From JAOZHU01 sp964632845 (lineage in GTDB: Archaea > Thermoproteota > Bathyarchaeia > Bathyarchaeales > Bathycorpusculaceae): a stretch of DNA of 64,000 nt. The stretch is from assembly GCA_964632845.1 (NCBI GenBank), contig CAZWDU010000001.1:62001-126000 (forward strand). Reading direction: 5' to 3'. A model generated the notes under the pieces. That model was not told the origin of the DNA and did not search any database. It saw only the letters and a program-made list of their open reading frames with translations. Made by a program: the position numbers and the translations under genes. How positions within the stretch are numbered: the stretch's first letter is position 1; every line of letters begins with the position of its first letter. Shown here in pieces: positions 32,787 through 41,764 of the stretch.

Positions 32787-33436
32787 TGTCTAGAGGAAGA
32801 GGAAGGGAAAGAGAAACCACGAATTTAGAGACGTGGGTTCCTAGAACACGTTTGGGTAAACTGATTCAGGAAGGCAAGATTACTTCTATCGACGAGGTTT
32901 TCTTGAGTGGCTTAAAGATTTCTGAGTATCAAATTGTCGACGCGTTAATTCCTGACCTTCAAGAAGAAGTCATAAACGTTAACTTAGTGCAGAAACAAAC
33001 TGACGCAGGAGAAAAGTCACGGTTCAAAGCCATCGTTGCCGTAGGCAACAGAGACGGCTACATCGGTTTAGGCGCTGGAAAAGCCAATCAAGTGCGCAAC
33101 GCAATTGAGAAAGCTGCTGCCGCGGCGCGTTTGAATATTGTTCCCGTTAAACGGGGCTGTGGCAGTTGGGAATGCGGCTGCGGCAAGCCTCATTCAGTGC
33201 CTTTCATGGTTGAAGGAAAATGCGGCGGTGTCCGCGTGCTTATTGTTCCTGGTCCAAGAGGCTTAGGACTTGTGGCAAGCGAAGTTGCGAAAGTCATTTT
33301 GGGCTTGGCAGGCGTGAAGGACCTGTGGATGCGCAGTTATGGTGCAACACGGGCTGTTCCGTCATTTGCCTTCGCGGTTTTTGACGCTTTGAAGAAAACA
33401 TATAACCTGATAACTCAGGCGGATTGGGTGAAGTAG
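32783..33436 (+). CDS. rps5: ribosomal protein uS5
   Basis: uS5 is recognised by WVPRTRLGKLIQEGKITSID, SRFKAIVAVGNRDGYIGLGAG split around its GNRDGYIGLG core, PVKRGCGSWECGCGKPHSVP (archaeal insertion) and the LIVPGPRGLGLVASEVAKVI segment. It overlaps the uL18 stop by four bases. Confidence 0.95.
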   Translation: MMSRGRGRERETTNLETWVPRTRLGKLIQEGKITSIDEVFLSGLKISEYQIVDALIPDLQEEVINVNLVQKQTDAGEKSRFKAIVAVGNRDGYIGLGAGKANQVRNAIEKAAAAARLNIVPVKRGCGSWECGCGKPHSVPFMVEGKCGGVRVLIVPGPRGLGLVASEVAKVILGLAGVKDLWMRSYGATRAVPSFAFAVFDALKKTYNLITQADWVK

Positions 33437-33925
33437 TTGAGTGAAAAAGCTAGCAAGTGCAAGTGCATTGTTGCTGTACGGGTTCGCGGAACCATCAGCG
33501 CTCAGCGTGAAGCAAGAGCAACGCTGGACCTGCTTCATCTAAGCAAGACTAACCGCGCGGTGCTGGTTGATAATCGCCCAGCGTTCATAGGCATGCTGCG
33601 GCAAGTGCAAGCCTACGTCACGTGGGGCGAAGCCTCAAAAGAAACCGTGGCTTTGATGTTGCAGAAGCGGGGCAGACTTGCAGGCGACAAGAAGCTGACG
33701 GACGAGTACGCGGCGAAAATCGGCTACAAATCCCTAAGCGAACTGGCAGAAGCCATTGCAACCTGCAAAGCCGAACATTGGAAGCTGCCGGACATACAGC
33801 CTGTTTTCAAGTTGCCTCCGCCGACAAAGGGCTTTAAGGGCAAAACCAAGAAGAGCTTCCGCGCGGGCGGCGAAGCAGGCTACCGAGGCGAAGCCATAAA
33901 CGAACTAGTAAAACGCATGGTCTAA
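33437..33925 (+). CDS. rpl30: ribosomal protein uL30
   Basis: The 162-residue archaeal L30 has VRVRGTISAQREARATLDLL at the start, NRPAFIGMLRQVQAYVTWGE and the conserved GGEAGYRGEAINELVKRM at the C-terminus. The start is TTG, directly after the uS5 stop. uL15 and SecY, which normally follow in archaea, are absent here, so the operon ends or the order has been broken. Confidence 0.93.
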   Translation: MSEKASKCKCIVAVRVRGTISAQREARATLDLLHLSKTNRAVLVDNRPAFIGMLRQVQAYVTWGEASKETVALMLQKRGRLAGDKKLTDEYAAKIGYKSLSELAEAIATCKAEHWKLPDIQPVFKLPPPTKGFKGKTKKSFRAGGEAGYRGEAINELVKRMV

Positions 33926-33935
33926 AAAACCAACG

Positions 33936-33948
33936 TTTTTCTTCTTTT
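33936..33948 (+). terminator. T-rich terminator after the ribosomal operon
   Basis: A pyrimidine run (five T, CTTC, four T) lies just after the uL30 stop, as expected for archaeal termination. There is no strong hairpin. Confidence 0.4.
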
Positions 33949-34174
33949 CGTATTTGGAGCCTTAGTGGTTCTATGCAGAAACCTACAGAAGATAGGTCTG
34001 CGCTGTCACTTTGCACGCTATTTAAAGGGGAGGGGGTAGCAGTTCTGAGCACAGGCTCACACAACCCCGAAAGCAATACATCAAATAGCAATCAAGCTTT
34101 TCTCGCAACGTAACCCTGCAGAGCACTGCACCTTTTTAACCTAAACACCCCTACAATAACAAAGATGACCCTTT

Positions 34175-34579
34175 ATGCCTATACGCTATTTTCCCGCTCC
34201 TGAAATCAAAAAACAAGTAGACGAAATCGCCTCAGACTTGGACTTTTTCCATATCGTACCCCAATTCGTCTTCTGCGTCCGAAGCAAAGGCTCCAAAGCC
34301 AAACGCACAATAGCCCGCATCCACGGCTTAGGTAAAATCTGGCAAGAAGTTCTGAACATCCCAACCGCCTACACCATCGAAGTCATCTCCGAAATATACG
34401 ACAAAATGTCCAAAGAAGAAAAAGAGAAAACCCTTATCCACGAACTGCTGCATATTCCAGGCGGTTTTTCAGGCGGATTCCGCCCTCACAAAGGATACGT
34501 TGAACGAAAAACCGTGGAACTCCTGTACAAGAAACTGCAGCAGGCAAGAGCTTCCAAAAACTCCCTTAACAGCCTATAA
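34175..34579 (+). CDS. putative zinc metallopeptidase (HExxH)
   Basis: This 134-residue protein has HELLHIPGGFSGGFRPHKGY, where HExxH is the zinc site and the distal His of RPHKGYVE may be the third ligand. The N-terminal part (PAPEIKKQVDEIASDLDFFH, FVFCVRSKGSKAKRTIARIHG) matches what I recall of small putative metallopeptidases found in archaea and phages. The substrate is unknown. The ATG is preceded by a TATA-like TTTTTAACC about 40 bases before. It lies alone between two operons. Confidence 0.66.
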   Translation: MPIRYFPAPEIKKQVDEIASDLDFFHIVPQFVFCVRSKGSKAKRTIARIHGLGKIWQEVLNIPTAYTIEVISEIYDKMSKEEKEKTLIHELLHIPGGFSGGFRPHKGYVERKTVELLYKKLQQARASKNSLNSL

Positions 34580-34744
34580 GTTAGGCATCAGGTCAGGTTA
34601 ACATTTTTAAGGTAGGAAAGGACTGAAAAAACAAGTTTACCTTAGAAACAGGAAAAACACAAAATTACGGAAACAGAGACACCCAAGGAGTTCCCCATCG
34701 GTGAAAACCAACAAAAACGTGCACTGCTTAAAGAGGCTCAACAA

Positions 34745-36391
34745 ATGAAACATGTTCTAAAAAGCCTGAAACACAACGGCGTATACGTTCCACAATACGA
34801 CTACAAAGACTTCAGCGTCAAAATCCAAGGACACACCGTAAAATTAACTCCTAAAAGCGAGCAAATGGCTATCGCTTGGATAAGAAAAAGACAATCCGCG
34901 TTATCTCCACCTGATAAGGTTTTCATGAAGAACTTCATGCGAGAATTCCTGGAACAGCTAAAACAAGAAAACCCAAACTTACAGTTTCTAAATTCATTCG
35001 CCTCAGAATACACTCAAAAAATAGAAAATTACGCGAGAAACGACATAAACAACCCTGAAGCCCCAATCCACAAAGACATAGACTTCAGCAAAATTTCCGA
35101 TTTCGTAAAACAAGAAAAACAAAACAAAGAAAACATGCCCAAGGATGAGAAAAAACAGAAAGCAGCCGAACGAAAAGCTACGCGCGAAGAACTGAAAGAA
35201 AAATTTGGCTATGCTGGAGTTGACGGACAAAAACTAGAAATCGCCAACTGGACCGCAGAACCATCATGTCTTTTCGCAGGTCGTGGTGACCATCCGCAAC
35301 GTGGAAGATGGAAAGAAGGACCAAGCCAAGAAGACATCGTTCTTAATCTCTCGCCTGACGCGCCAAAACCCGAAGGCTGGAAGGTAGTTTGGGAACCTGA
35401 CAAAATGTACGTGGCAAAATGGCAAGACAAGCTTACGGGCAAAATTAAGTATGTGTGGTTCTCAGACTCAGCGTTTCTCAAACAAAACCGCGAAAAAGAA
35501 AAATTCCAAAAAGCCGAGAAACTAGGCAAACAAATCGCGGCGATTGAAGCACATATACTCAAGAACCTTGACGCAAAAGATGAAACGCGCCGAAAAGTCG
35601 CCACCGTTTGCTGGCTTATTCTTAACCCGAACATGAGAGTTGGCGACGAAAAAGACCCAGATGAGGCAGACACCGTGGGCGCAATTACACTGAGAGCCGA
35701 ACACATCACGGTAAACGGCGATATGCTGCACTTTGACTTTCTGGGGAAAGACAGTGTCCGCTGGGTCAAAAACGTGCAAGCACCAGCATCCGTCATCAGA
35801 AACATCGAGCATTACAAGGAAACAAGCAAGGAGTACCTTTTCGAAGGCATTGACTCAAAGAAGGTTTCACGATTTCTTATGGAGAAAATGCCCGGGTTAA
35901 CTGCCAAAGTGTTCCGCACTTGGCGATGCACAAAAACCGTGAAAGAAGCACTGGAAAAAAACGGAATCAAAAAAGACGACCCACAATACCGGAAAACTTT
36001 TGGCGCAAAGATGGCTAATTTGAAAGTAGCTGAAGTGGCGAACCACAAACGGAAGATTCCGCCTAGTTTTGACGAGCGCTTAGCCAAAAAAGAAACAGCT
36101 CTTAAAGAGCTTTATGCGCAGTTGAAAGAGAAGAAAGCTGCAGGCAAAAAAACCGCGTCTCTTGAAACCCGCATCGAAAAGAAAAAACTGGACATAGAAT
36201 TAACCAAGCTCACCAAAGAATACAACTTGGGCACTTCGCTCAAATCCTACATTGATCCGACAGCGTACGTGAAGTGGGCTAAGAAAGTGGATTTCAACTT
36301 GGAAAAGTTTTATCCGAAAACGCTGCGGAAAAAGTTCAGTTGGGCACTGCAAGGCAAAAGCAAAGCTGAAACCGAGTGCGCCACCACATGA
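34745..36391 (+). CDS. eukaryote-type DNA topoisomerase IB
   Basis: This 548-residue enzyme relaxes supercoiled DNA by nicking one strand through a 3'-phosphotyrosine. Seen features are the N-terminal core start VYVPQYDYKDF-like HNGVYVPQYDYKDFSVKIQG, FAGRGDHPQRGRWK, MRVGDEKDPDEADTVGAITL (catalytic Arg region), DFLGKDSVRW (catalytic Lys), FRTWRCT (second Arg), ANHKRKIPP (catalytic His) and, at the end, LGTSLKSYIDP with the active tyrosine near residue 502. A charged coiled-coil linker (residues about 440-490) precedes the tyrosine, as in the eukaryotic enzymes. Such TopoIB occurs in Thaumarchaeota and some related lineages. The stop overlaps the next gene. Confidence 0.92.
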   Translation: MKHVLKSLKHNGVYVPQYDYKDFSVKIQGHTVKLTPKSEQMAIAWIRKRQSALSPPDKVFMKNFMREFLEQLKQENPNLQFLNSFASEYTQKIENYARNDINNPEAPIHKDIDFSKISDFVKQEKQNKENMPKDEKKQKAAERKATREELKEKFGYAGVDGQKLEIANWTAEPSCLFAGRGDHPQRGRWKEGPSQEDIVLNLSPDAPKPEGWKVVWEPDKMYVAKWQDKLTGKIKYVWFSDSAFLKQNREKEKFQKAEKLGKQIAAIEAHILKNLDAKDETRRKVATVCWLILNPNMRVGDEKDPDEADTVGAITLRAEHITVNGDMLHFDFLGKDSVRWVKNVQAPASVIRNIEHYKETSKEYLFEGIDSKKVSRFLMEKMPGLTAKVFRTWRCTKTVKEALEKNGIKKDDPQYRKTFGAKMANLKVAEVANHKRKIPPSFDERLAKKETALKELYAQLKEKKAAGKKTASLETRIEKKKLDIELTKLTKEYNLGTSLKSYIDPTAYVKWAKKVDFNLEKFYPKTLRKKFSWALQGKSKAETECATT

Positions 36392-36669
36392 AAATCACCG
36401 AAACAAAAAACGGCGCAGTCATAGAAGTGTTTGTGAAACCCCACCAACCGAAATTCGGCGTTAAGGTTGATGGTGACGAGTTTATCATTCTCTGCACCGA
36501 AGAGCCTGTTAAAGGCAAAGTAAACAAAGAAATCATAAAAGAACTCTCAAGGCTTTTCCACGCTGAAATCGAGATTATTTCGGGTTTAACTTCGAGACAA
36601 AAACGGCTGCTTCTCAAAAATGTAAGTGCAGCCGAAGCGGAATCTCTTCTGCAGGCGGAAAAAGGATAA
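36388..36669 (+). CDS. DUF167 (YggU) family protein
   Basis: The 93-residue protein has the DUF167 pattern of VFVKPHQPKFGVKVDGDE, EEPVKGKVNKEIIKELSRLF (G-x-A/V-N-K/E-x2-I) and EIISGLTSRQKRLLL. It is a widespread small family of unknown role. ATGA overlaps the topoisomerase stop, so it is co-translated with it. Confidence 0.9.
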   Translation: MKITETKNGAVIEVFVKPHQPKFGVKVDGDEFIILCTEEPVKGKVNKEIIKELSRLFHAEIEIISGLTSRQKRLLLKNVSAAEAESLLQAEKG

Positions 36670-36717
36670 CGACTAAACTATTAGAGCAAGCACATGATTG
36701 TTCGGATTCTATCAGCG

Positions 36718-37182
36718 CTACTCAAAAACTTTGTTATAATAGAAAACGTTTGCTGCTACGGAACTATTTGTCGGGCTTACAGCGGTAAGATAATAAACCC
36801 TTTTCATTTCGTAGTCAACATAAATGTGAGTTACTTTCTCTTGTTTGGCGTAACTTTGAAAGTCCCCAAACCAATACCAATCCTGCGTTGTATTCGCATG
36901 AACCTCTGCCAAAGGCTTCACTTCAACAACGAAGCCATCATCTTCCAACCTAGCAGAATACCCTTTAAGATTCTCCAAAGTCTGCTCAGAATACCACGAC
37001 AAAAAAAGGTACGCGCCGCCAGCAACCAAGACAACACATGCAAGTGAAACAGAAAGAAGAATTATAAGCACGCGCTTATTCACCAAACTGCGTCGTTCCA
37101 TTGTCTTCTTGACGCTTTTGAAGTTTGGCTCCTCAGGAAGCCAGCCTCGAATGCGGTTCTCCAGAAACCTTAAAGGGTTCAT
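36718..37182 (-). CDS. membrane-anchored protein with RGWLPxEP motif
   Basis: The 154-residue protein begins MNPLRFLENRIRGWLPEEP, has one transmembrane helix (about residues 36-60, VLIILLSVSLACVVLVAGG), and continues as an extracellular beta-rich domain with EVHANTTQDWYWFGDFQSYA. The first 20 residues share the RGWLPxEP motif with the protein encoded just upstream. The family is unknown to me. It is the last gene of a three-gene unit on this strand. Confidence 0.65.
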   Translation of the reverse strand: MNPLRFLENRIRGWLPEEPNFKSVKKTMERRSLVNKRVLIILLSVSLACVVLVAGGAYLFLSWYSEQTLENLKGYSARLEDDGFVVEVKPLAEVHANTTQDWYWFGDFQSYAKQEKVTHIYVDYEMKRVYYLTAVSPTNSSVAANVFYYNKVFE

Positions 37183-37190
37183 TGGTTCAG

Positions 37191-37487
37191 TTAACTCCTT
37201 TGTCGTTCTTTTTTTCGCTTTATGCGGTTGAGAACGACTGCTATAATAGTCCCTATGGTTACACCTACAATCATTGACCAAACGTATAGTCCAATGCCTT
37301 CAGTTAAACCTAGAAAATAACCCAATGCGCCCAACAGTGCACCCGCAAAAGTCCCCATTGCAACAAGCACGGCACCCCACTTGCTTAAAGACAATGATTC
37401 ATACTTCGTCCTATGAACTCTTATACCCGTTGGCTCTTTAGGAAGCCAGCCTCTGATTTGCTGTTCTATTCTTTTCTTGTTTTTCAT
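37191..37487 (-). CDS. small membrane protein with RGWLPxEP motif
   Basis: This 98-residue protein begins MKNKKRIEQQIRGWLPKEP, then has two hydrophobic segments (about residues 40-60 and 65-85) separated by a short loop. The N-terminal motif is shared with the downstream gene product, so the two may be paralogues or use a common partner. Its start overlaps the stop of the regulator gene by four bases. Confidence 0.7.
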   Translation of the reverse strand: MKNKKRIEQQIRGWLPKEPTGIRVHRTKYESLSLSKWGAVLVAMGTFAGALLGALGYFLGLTEGIGLYVWSMIVGVTIGTIIAVVLNRIKRKKERQRS

Positions 37488-37984
37488 GTCTTCACCTCTG
37501 GAATAAGTTCAGAAAATATGAAATGCGCTAGCCTGGCAGGGTGAATTTTCTCCGCACCTTCCACGATTATGCCTCTTTCTTTTGCTATGTCCAGCAAATA
37601 CTCTCGAGTCTGGCGGAGAAAGTCCTCGTTAGTCACTTCTTCTGGGTTGTCATGCCAATACCATACTTTTATCCCGTGGTTTGTGCTGTAAGTAACGATT
37701 GCTTTGCGCTTGAGCGCTGGATGATAACCTAAAAGTACAGCTTCTTTTGCATACACTCTCGTCACTTGAAGGTCGTTGGCGCATGCAACTTCCAAAAGCG
37801 TTGCGGACAACTTGGCTTCAGCCGCCAGTTTGGTTTGGTTGACGAATTGCCGCGTGGTTCGCAGCTTGCTAGCGATTGCAGCCACGGACAAGCCTCTGCT
37901 GATTAGCGACCACACTGTTTTTTGTTTCTGGCTAAGCGGCGAAGATAAAGAATAAGTTGGGCTCATCTCCCTCACTGTAAACAT
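37484..37984 (-). CDS. Tfx-like HTH regulator
   Basis: The N-terminal about 65 residues match a LuxR/Tfx-type helix-turn-helix: LSQKQKTVWSLISRGLSVAA, IASKLRTTRQFVNQTKLAAE. The rest (about 100 residues) holds VYAKEAVLLGYHPALKRKAI and SERIKVWYWHD-like HGIKVWYWHDNPEEVT, a domain also seen in some archaeal Tfx-like proteins. It probably controls the two membrane-protein genes that follow, which overlap or nearly abut it. The first in-frame start is used; an internal ATG at codon 7 is another option. Confidence 0.7.
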   Translation of the reverse strand: MFTVREMSPTYSLSSPLSQKQKTVWSLISRGLSVAAIASKLRTTRQFVNQTKLAAEAKLSATLLEVACANDLQVTRVYAKEAVLLGYHPALKRKAIVTYSTNHGIKVWYWHDNPEEVTNEDFLRQTREYLLDIAKERGIIVEGAEKIHPARLAHFIFSELIPEVKT

Positions 37985-38084
37985 AAATATATTTACAAAT
38001 ATTTAACATTTACTGCCCCCTTCAGAACCATTTAAGTTTCTATATATACAGGAGCTATAGCCAAAAAAATCGCAACAGAGCAGC

Positions 38085-39353
38085 TTAACCCTGCTGCTTG
38101 AACCGCAAAATAGCCGCTATCCCGCCGAAAGCATTCTTAAGCATTTGCCCCTCTTCAGTTTCGCCCGAAATAATCTCCACGTTAGTGTTACTGTACTCTG
38201 CGATTTGCGCAAGATCATCCACAATATCCTGCTTCTCCACTATCGCCAAAGATGGCGCTTGACACTTCGGACAAGGCTTTCCAGCCAATTTCTGCTCAAA
38301 ATCTGCGAGCGCTTGACTTTTGACCGTGTGCTGCTCCTGATAACCACACGCGCTACACTTAACTGTAACCCGTAGAAGGTCAACAGCTTCCGAAATCAGC
38401 AATGTCCTAACAGCTCCTGCTTCCAGTGCTCTGCGCACTTCAGCTTCACCGTAAGTTATCATACCCGTATCATGCCCAACCTCATACAGGAACTGCTGCA
38501 TAATCTGCTTCTCCTCAATATACCGCACTTTCCGCATGATTTCAGGCGCTCTCTCCACCACTTCCTTCACACCCTGCTCTTCCACGTAAGCCGTGTCAAT
38601 CGTGTCAATAATCTTGTTTTTGAGCATGTAGTTCAGGTAATCGCCCTTTTCAAAATCATACTTCGTTGGTCCTGGACCTGCAAGGATTATGCCTTTTAAT
38701 GTGTCTATGGGCAGAAAAATCTCATTCGCATGCTCGCCTACGCGCGTGAAATACTCGTTAAGCTGCATATCCCTTAAACGTTCATACCTTCGCGCTGATT
38801 GTCCGCCTGCCCGCGTTTTTCCAGCCACACCCGAATTCATCTGCCTCACAATATCCAACCGCTTGCCCTGCAACGTGGCAATCGTAGCGCCAGACGCGTC
38901 AATGAGCAGTATGCCGTACGTTTCTTTTTCCCGAAGCATCTCCTGCAAATGCTCAGTGTGAAAACGCGAGTCACAACGGTACAGGTAAATCTTTATCGGT
39001 TCAGGCGGCACAATAACATAAGTCTCCATCCGCTCACTACCTGGTCCACCGCCTTCTTGAGGTATGGCACCACAGAAAATCACAATGCCCTTCTCGCCTG
39101 AATCCTTGAACAATTTAAGCCTCTGCTGCACTTTAACTATGGCTTCTTGCACGTTCTTGCGCGTAGTGGTGGATTTGATGTTGCTGGCTGTGCCGTACTC
39201 ATCACGGAGCATGTTTATAGCGTCGCTGATTTGCTTGCCCGGTGGAACATAAAGCGTAATTAGCTCTGTGTGGCTGCCTTCTTTGTTTGCAAGTATGTTC
39301 AATGTTTTTCGCAGCCTGAACAGTTCCAAGGAAGTTTTCTTTGCGGTGCTCAA
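38085..39353 (-). CDS. prf1: peptide chain release factor aRF1
   Basis: aRF1 recognises all three stop codons and triggers peptide release. The stop-codon reader NIKS is at residues 58-61, and the catalytic GGQ at 183-185 in KTRAGGQSARRYER. The C-terminal domain has a CSACGY and CPKC zinc pair. The length of 422 residues is usual for archaeal and eukaryotic class-1 factors. It is a single-copy housekeeping gene that supports the archaeal assignment. Confidence 0.96.
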   Translation of the reverse strand: MSTAKKTSLELFRLRKTLNILANKEGSHTELITLYVPPGKQISDAINMLRDEYGTASNIKSTTTRKNVQEAIVKVQQRLKLFKDSGEKGIVIFCGAIPQEGGGPGSERMETYVIVPPEPIKIYLYRCDSRFHTEHLQEMLREKETYGILLIDASGATIATLQGKRLDIVRQMNSGVAGKTRAGGQSARRYERLRDMQLNEYFTRVGEHANEIFLPIDTLKGIILAGPGPTKYDFEKGDYLNYMLKNKIIDTIDTAYVEEQGVKEVVERAPEIMRKVRYIEEKQIMQQFLYEVGHDTGMITYGEAEVRRALEAGAVRTLLISEAVDLLRVTVKCSACGYQEQHTVKSQALADFEQKLAGKPCPKCQAPSLAIVEKQDIVDDLAQIAEYSNTNVEIISGETEEGQMLKNAFGGIAAILRFKQQG

Positions 39354-39429
39354 TTACATTTCACTGATTAACACTTTAGCCGTAACTTAACGTTGTGGCG
39401 AATCAAATAAAAGTTGTTACATTAAAAAG

Positions 39430-40404
39430 CTAAGCGGTCTCCAACACTTCCTTCAAGAAAGCCTTGTAAGGACCAAGCTTTCCACCGTAGTTGCCAGCGG
39501 AAATCTTCACCACGCCTGGCGTACTTGCCGCTGCAGTTACACCCTGCTTCATAGCGTTCTTAACAGCATCCAACGTTAAACCGTTAATAACAATCTCGTA
39601 AACGCATTCCACGCCATCAGGAACCACACTGTCAGGCACAAGCGTCTTCAACGTTGGGCAGTACGGATGGTTTGTTGAAGCCTTCATTTTGTACTTAAGC
39701 GATCCTGCTTTGCTGCCTGCACGGCACACCCCACCTGGAAACGGCATAATCACGTCTGGAGCCTTAGCGCGTATGGCGTCCGCCGCTGCCTCTGCGGCTT
39801 TAAGTGCGGCTGCTTGGGTTTCAGCGAATATCATAAAGTTTCCACCTGCTACGCCTTCTTGTGCTCCGAAACCGTCTTCCACTATGAAGTTACCTTCCAT
39901 AACTGGGATTTTCCAGCATCTGCGCGTGCCGACTGTAGTTTTCTTTTGGAAGCCATCGCCGAAGTAGCGTAGGCTGCTGCCGACTTTGAGCACGCGTTTG
40001 CTGGTTGTTAAACCGTTGAACGCTGCTGTTGTGGGGCATGTCATTATGCATTGCCCGATGCGTTCCATGAGCTGGTGTTTAAGGGCGAACCGGTCTTTGT
40101 TGTAGATTTGAATGAGTGTTCCCGGTCGTTTGTCAGGTGTTTCCGTTGCGGCTACTGAGCGTTCGGTTGCGGCTTCTGCTGGTGCCATGATGACGCTTGT
40201 GGCGAAACCTGTTGTTACGTTTGCCGCGGTTAAAGCCCATTTCTCGTTTTCTGCGGTGATTAGAATGCGTCCAGCCCACAAGGGAAACATTTCAGCGAAC
40301 GTGTCTGCGATTTTGCAGACGTTGCCTGTGGCTGATGATTTCACAGTGAACGTTTTTGCTGTTTCATCGTAGCTGACAACTTCGAGTTTATTGCTGCTTG
40401 ACAT
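39430..40404 (-). CDS. ftr: formylmethanofuran:tetrahydromethanopterin formyltransferase
   Basis: Ftr moves the formyl group from methanofuran to tetrahydromethanopterin in the archaeal C1 pathway. Conserved segments visible are CIMTCPTTAAFNGL, LRYFGDGFQKKTTVGTRRCW, PVMEGNFIVEDGFGAQEGVA, GGVCRAGSKAGSLKYKMKAS and the YEIVINGLTLDAVKNAM end. The length of 324 residues is usual. No fmd/fwd, mch or mer gene is adjacent. With the MtdA/B-like gene at 54 kb it suggests a Wood-Ljungdahl methyl branch. Confidence 0.92.
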   Translation of the reverse strand: MSSSNKLEVVSYDETAKTFTVKSSATGNVCKIADTFAEMFPLWAGRILITAENEKWALTAANVTTGFATSVIMAPAEAATERSVAATETPDKRPGTLIQIYNKDRFALKHQLMERIGQCIMTCPTTAAFNGLTTSKRVLKVGSSLRYFGDGFQKKTTVGTRRCWKIPVMEGNFIVEDGFGAQEGVAGGNFMIFAETQAAALKAAEAAADAIRAKAPDVIMPFPGGVCRAGSKAGSLKYKMKASTNHPYCPTLKTLVPDSVVPDGVECVYEIVINGLTLDAVKNAMKQGVTAAASTPGVVKISAGNYGGKLGPYKAFLKEVLETA

Positions 40405-40646
40405 AGATGAGACCTTATTTTCTGTTATGTGTGGTCGAATTTAAGAGTTTTCGTGGAACTAAAGCGTTCTAGAAGATTATGGCTCCCTTTTATATGCCTA
40501 ATATCGCTTGCAGGTTGCGGGTTTTGCGTGGATTGCTGTGTGGCTGGCTGGTGTGGCTATGTTGCAGCTTCTTTGCGGCGTGGTTTTTGCGGAATTCGTG
40601 GCTGTGTTGGAGAACTGTTTTGATTGATGTTGATTTTATTGCGGTA

Positions 40647-40666
40647 TTCGTAAAATTATTAACGAA
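40647..40666. promoter_or_regulatory. imperfect palindrome upstream of the lysine operon
   Basis: TTCGTAAAATTATTAACGAA pairs TTCGT with ACGAA and has AA/TT inside (14 of 20 positions symmetric). It sits about ten bases upstream of the TATA box, a place typical for activator or repressor binding. The regulator is unknown. The rest of 40405-40726 holds no gene. Confidence 0.45.
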
Positions 40667-40676
40667 AACGGAAAAC

Positions 40677-40684
40677 TTTAAATA
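40677..40684 (+). promoter_or_regulatory. TATA box of the lysine operon
   Basis: TTTAAATA, preceded by an A-rich BRE-like stretch, lies about 45 bases before the dapA ATG, predicting a start near 40709. Confidence 0.55.
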
Positions 40685-40726
40685 AGCAATCACTCAATGT
40701 TAGCTCGCAAAGTGAGGAAAACAAAA

Positions 40727-41764
40727 ATGACAAACTTCAGCGGTTGCTACACCGCACTCATAACGCCCATGACTAAAATCAACGAAGTAGACTACGAAGG
40801 GCTACACAGCCTAGTGGAATTCCAAATCCAAGCAGGCGCCAGCGGCATCCTCGCCGTTGGCACAACAGGCGAAAGCCCAACCTTAGACTGGAACGAACAT
40901 AACAAAGTCACCGAAAGAATCCACGAATACGCAAACGGAAAATGCTTAACCATAGCAGGCACGGGAAGCAACTCCACCCAAGAAGCCATAGAAGGCACAG
41001 CGCACGCACAAAACGCGGGCATAAACTGCGTCCTACTGGTAGACCCCTACTACAATGGTCCCAGCTCGCTGGAAATACGCAGAGAATACGTGGAACCCAT
41101 CGCCAAGCGGTTCCCCCAAGTCCAAGTCATACCCTACGTGATTCCAGGCAGAACCGGCACCCAACTTCTGCCGCCAGACCTCGCACTGCTTCATAATCAG
41201 TACCCGAACGTTAGCGTGGTGAAAGAAGCCACAGGCGACTTAGAAAACATGCGGTTGACGCGCAAGCTCTGCGGCGCAGACTTCACCATACTCTCAGGCG
41301 ACGATGATAAGACGTACGCGATGATAACGACTCCAGAAATCGCCGCGTCAGGTGTCATCTCCGTCGTATCCAACATCGCTCCAAGAGCAGTGCACAGCAT
41401 GGTGCAAGCAGCCTTAAATGGCAGAGAAGCTGAAGCCGCGGCGCTTTGTGCAGCGTTGCAGCCGCTTTTCAACATAGTCACCGTGAAAACCCAAGAGCAA
41501 ACACCTTACGGTCAAGTAACGTGTAAAGCGCGAAACCCGCTTGCATGTAAGACGTTAATGAACGTGCTAGGTATGCCTTCGGGGCCATGCAGGCAGCCGC
41601 TGGGAAAAATGACGCGCAACGGCTTAGAAGTGGTTTTAGCGAACGCTCGCAAAGTCTACGAAAACAACCCTGAACTCCTCCAGCCCATAGAAGACTTTTT
41701 TGGCGTGAACCTGAAAGAACGCTTATACAATGAAAGATTCTGGCAGGGACTAACTTATGCTTAA
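40727..41764 (+). CDS. dapA: 4-hydroxy-tetrahydrodipicolinate synthase
   Basis: DapA condenses pyruvate with aspartate semialdehyde in the first committed step of lysine synthesis. Key features are GCYTALITPM at the start, LAVGTTGESPTLDWNEHNKV, YVIPGRTGTQLLPPDLALLH and the Schiff-base lysine in VVKEATGDLENM. ATG 40727 has GTGAGG upstream. The length (345) is above the usual 290-300, with an extra C-terminal region (CRQPLGKMTRNGLEVVLANA). It overlaps dapB by eight bases. Confidence 0.93.
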   Translation: MTNFSGCYTALITPMTKINEVDYEGLHSLVEFQIQAGASGILAVGTTGESPTLDWNEHNKVTERIHEYANGKCLTIAGTGSNSTQEAIEGTAHAQNAGINCVLLVDPYYNGPSSLEIRREYVEPIAKRFPQVQVIPYVIPGRTGTQLLPPDLALLHNQYPNVSVVKEATGDLENMRLTRKLCGADFTILSGDDDKTYAMITTPEIAASGVISVVSNIAPRAVHSMVQAALNGREAEAAALCAALQPLFNIVTVKTQEQTPYGQVTCKARNPLACKTLMNVLGMPSGPCRQPLGKMTRNGLEVVLANARKVYENNPELLQPIEDFFGVNLKERLYNERFWQGLTYA

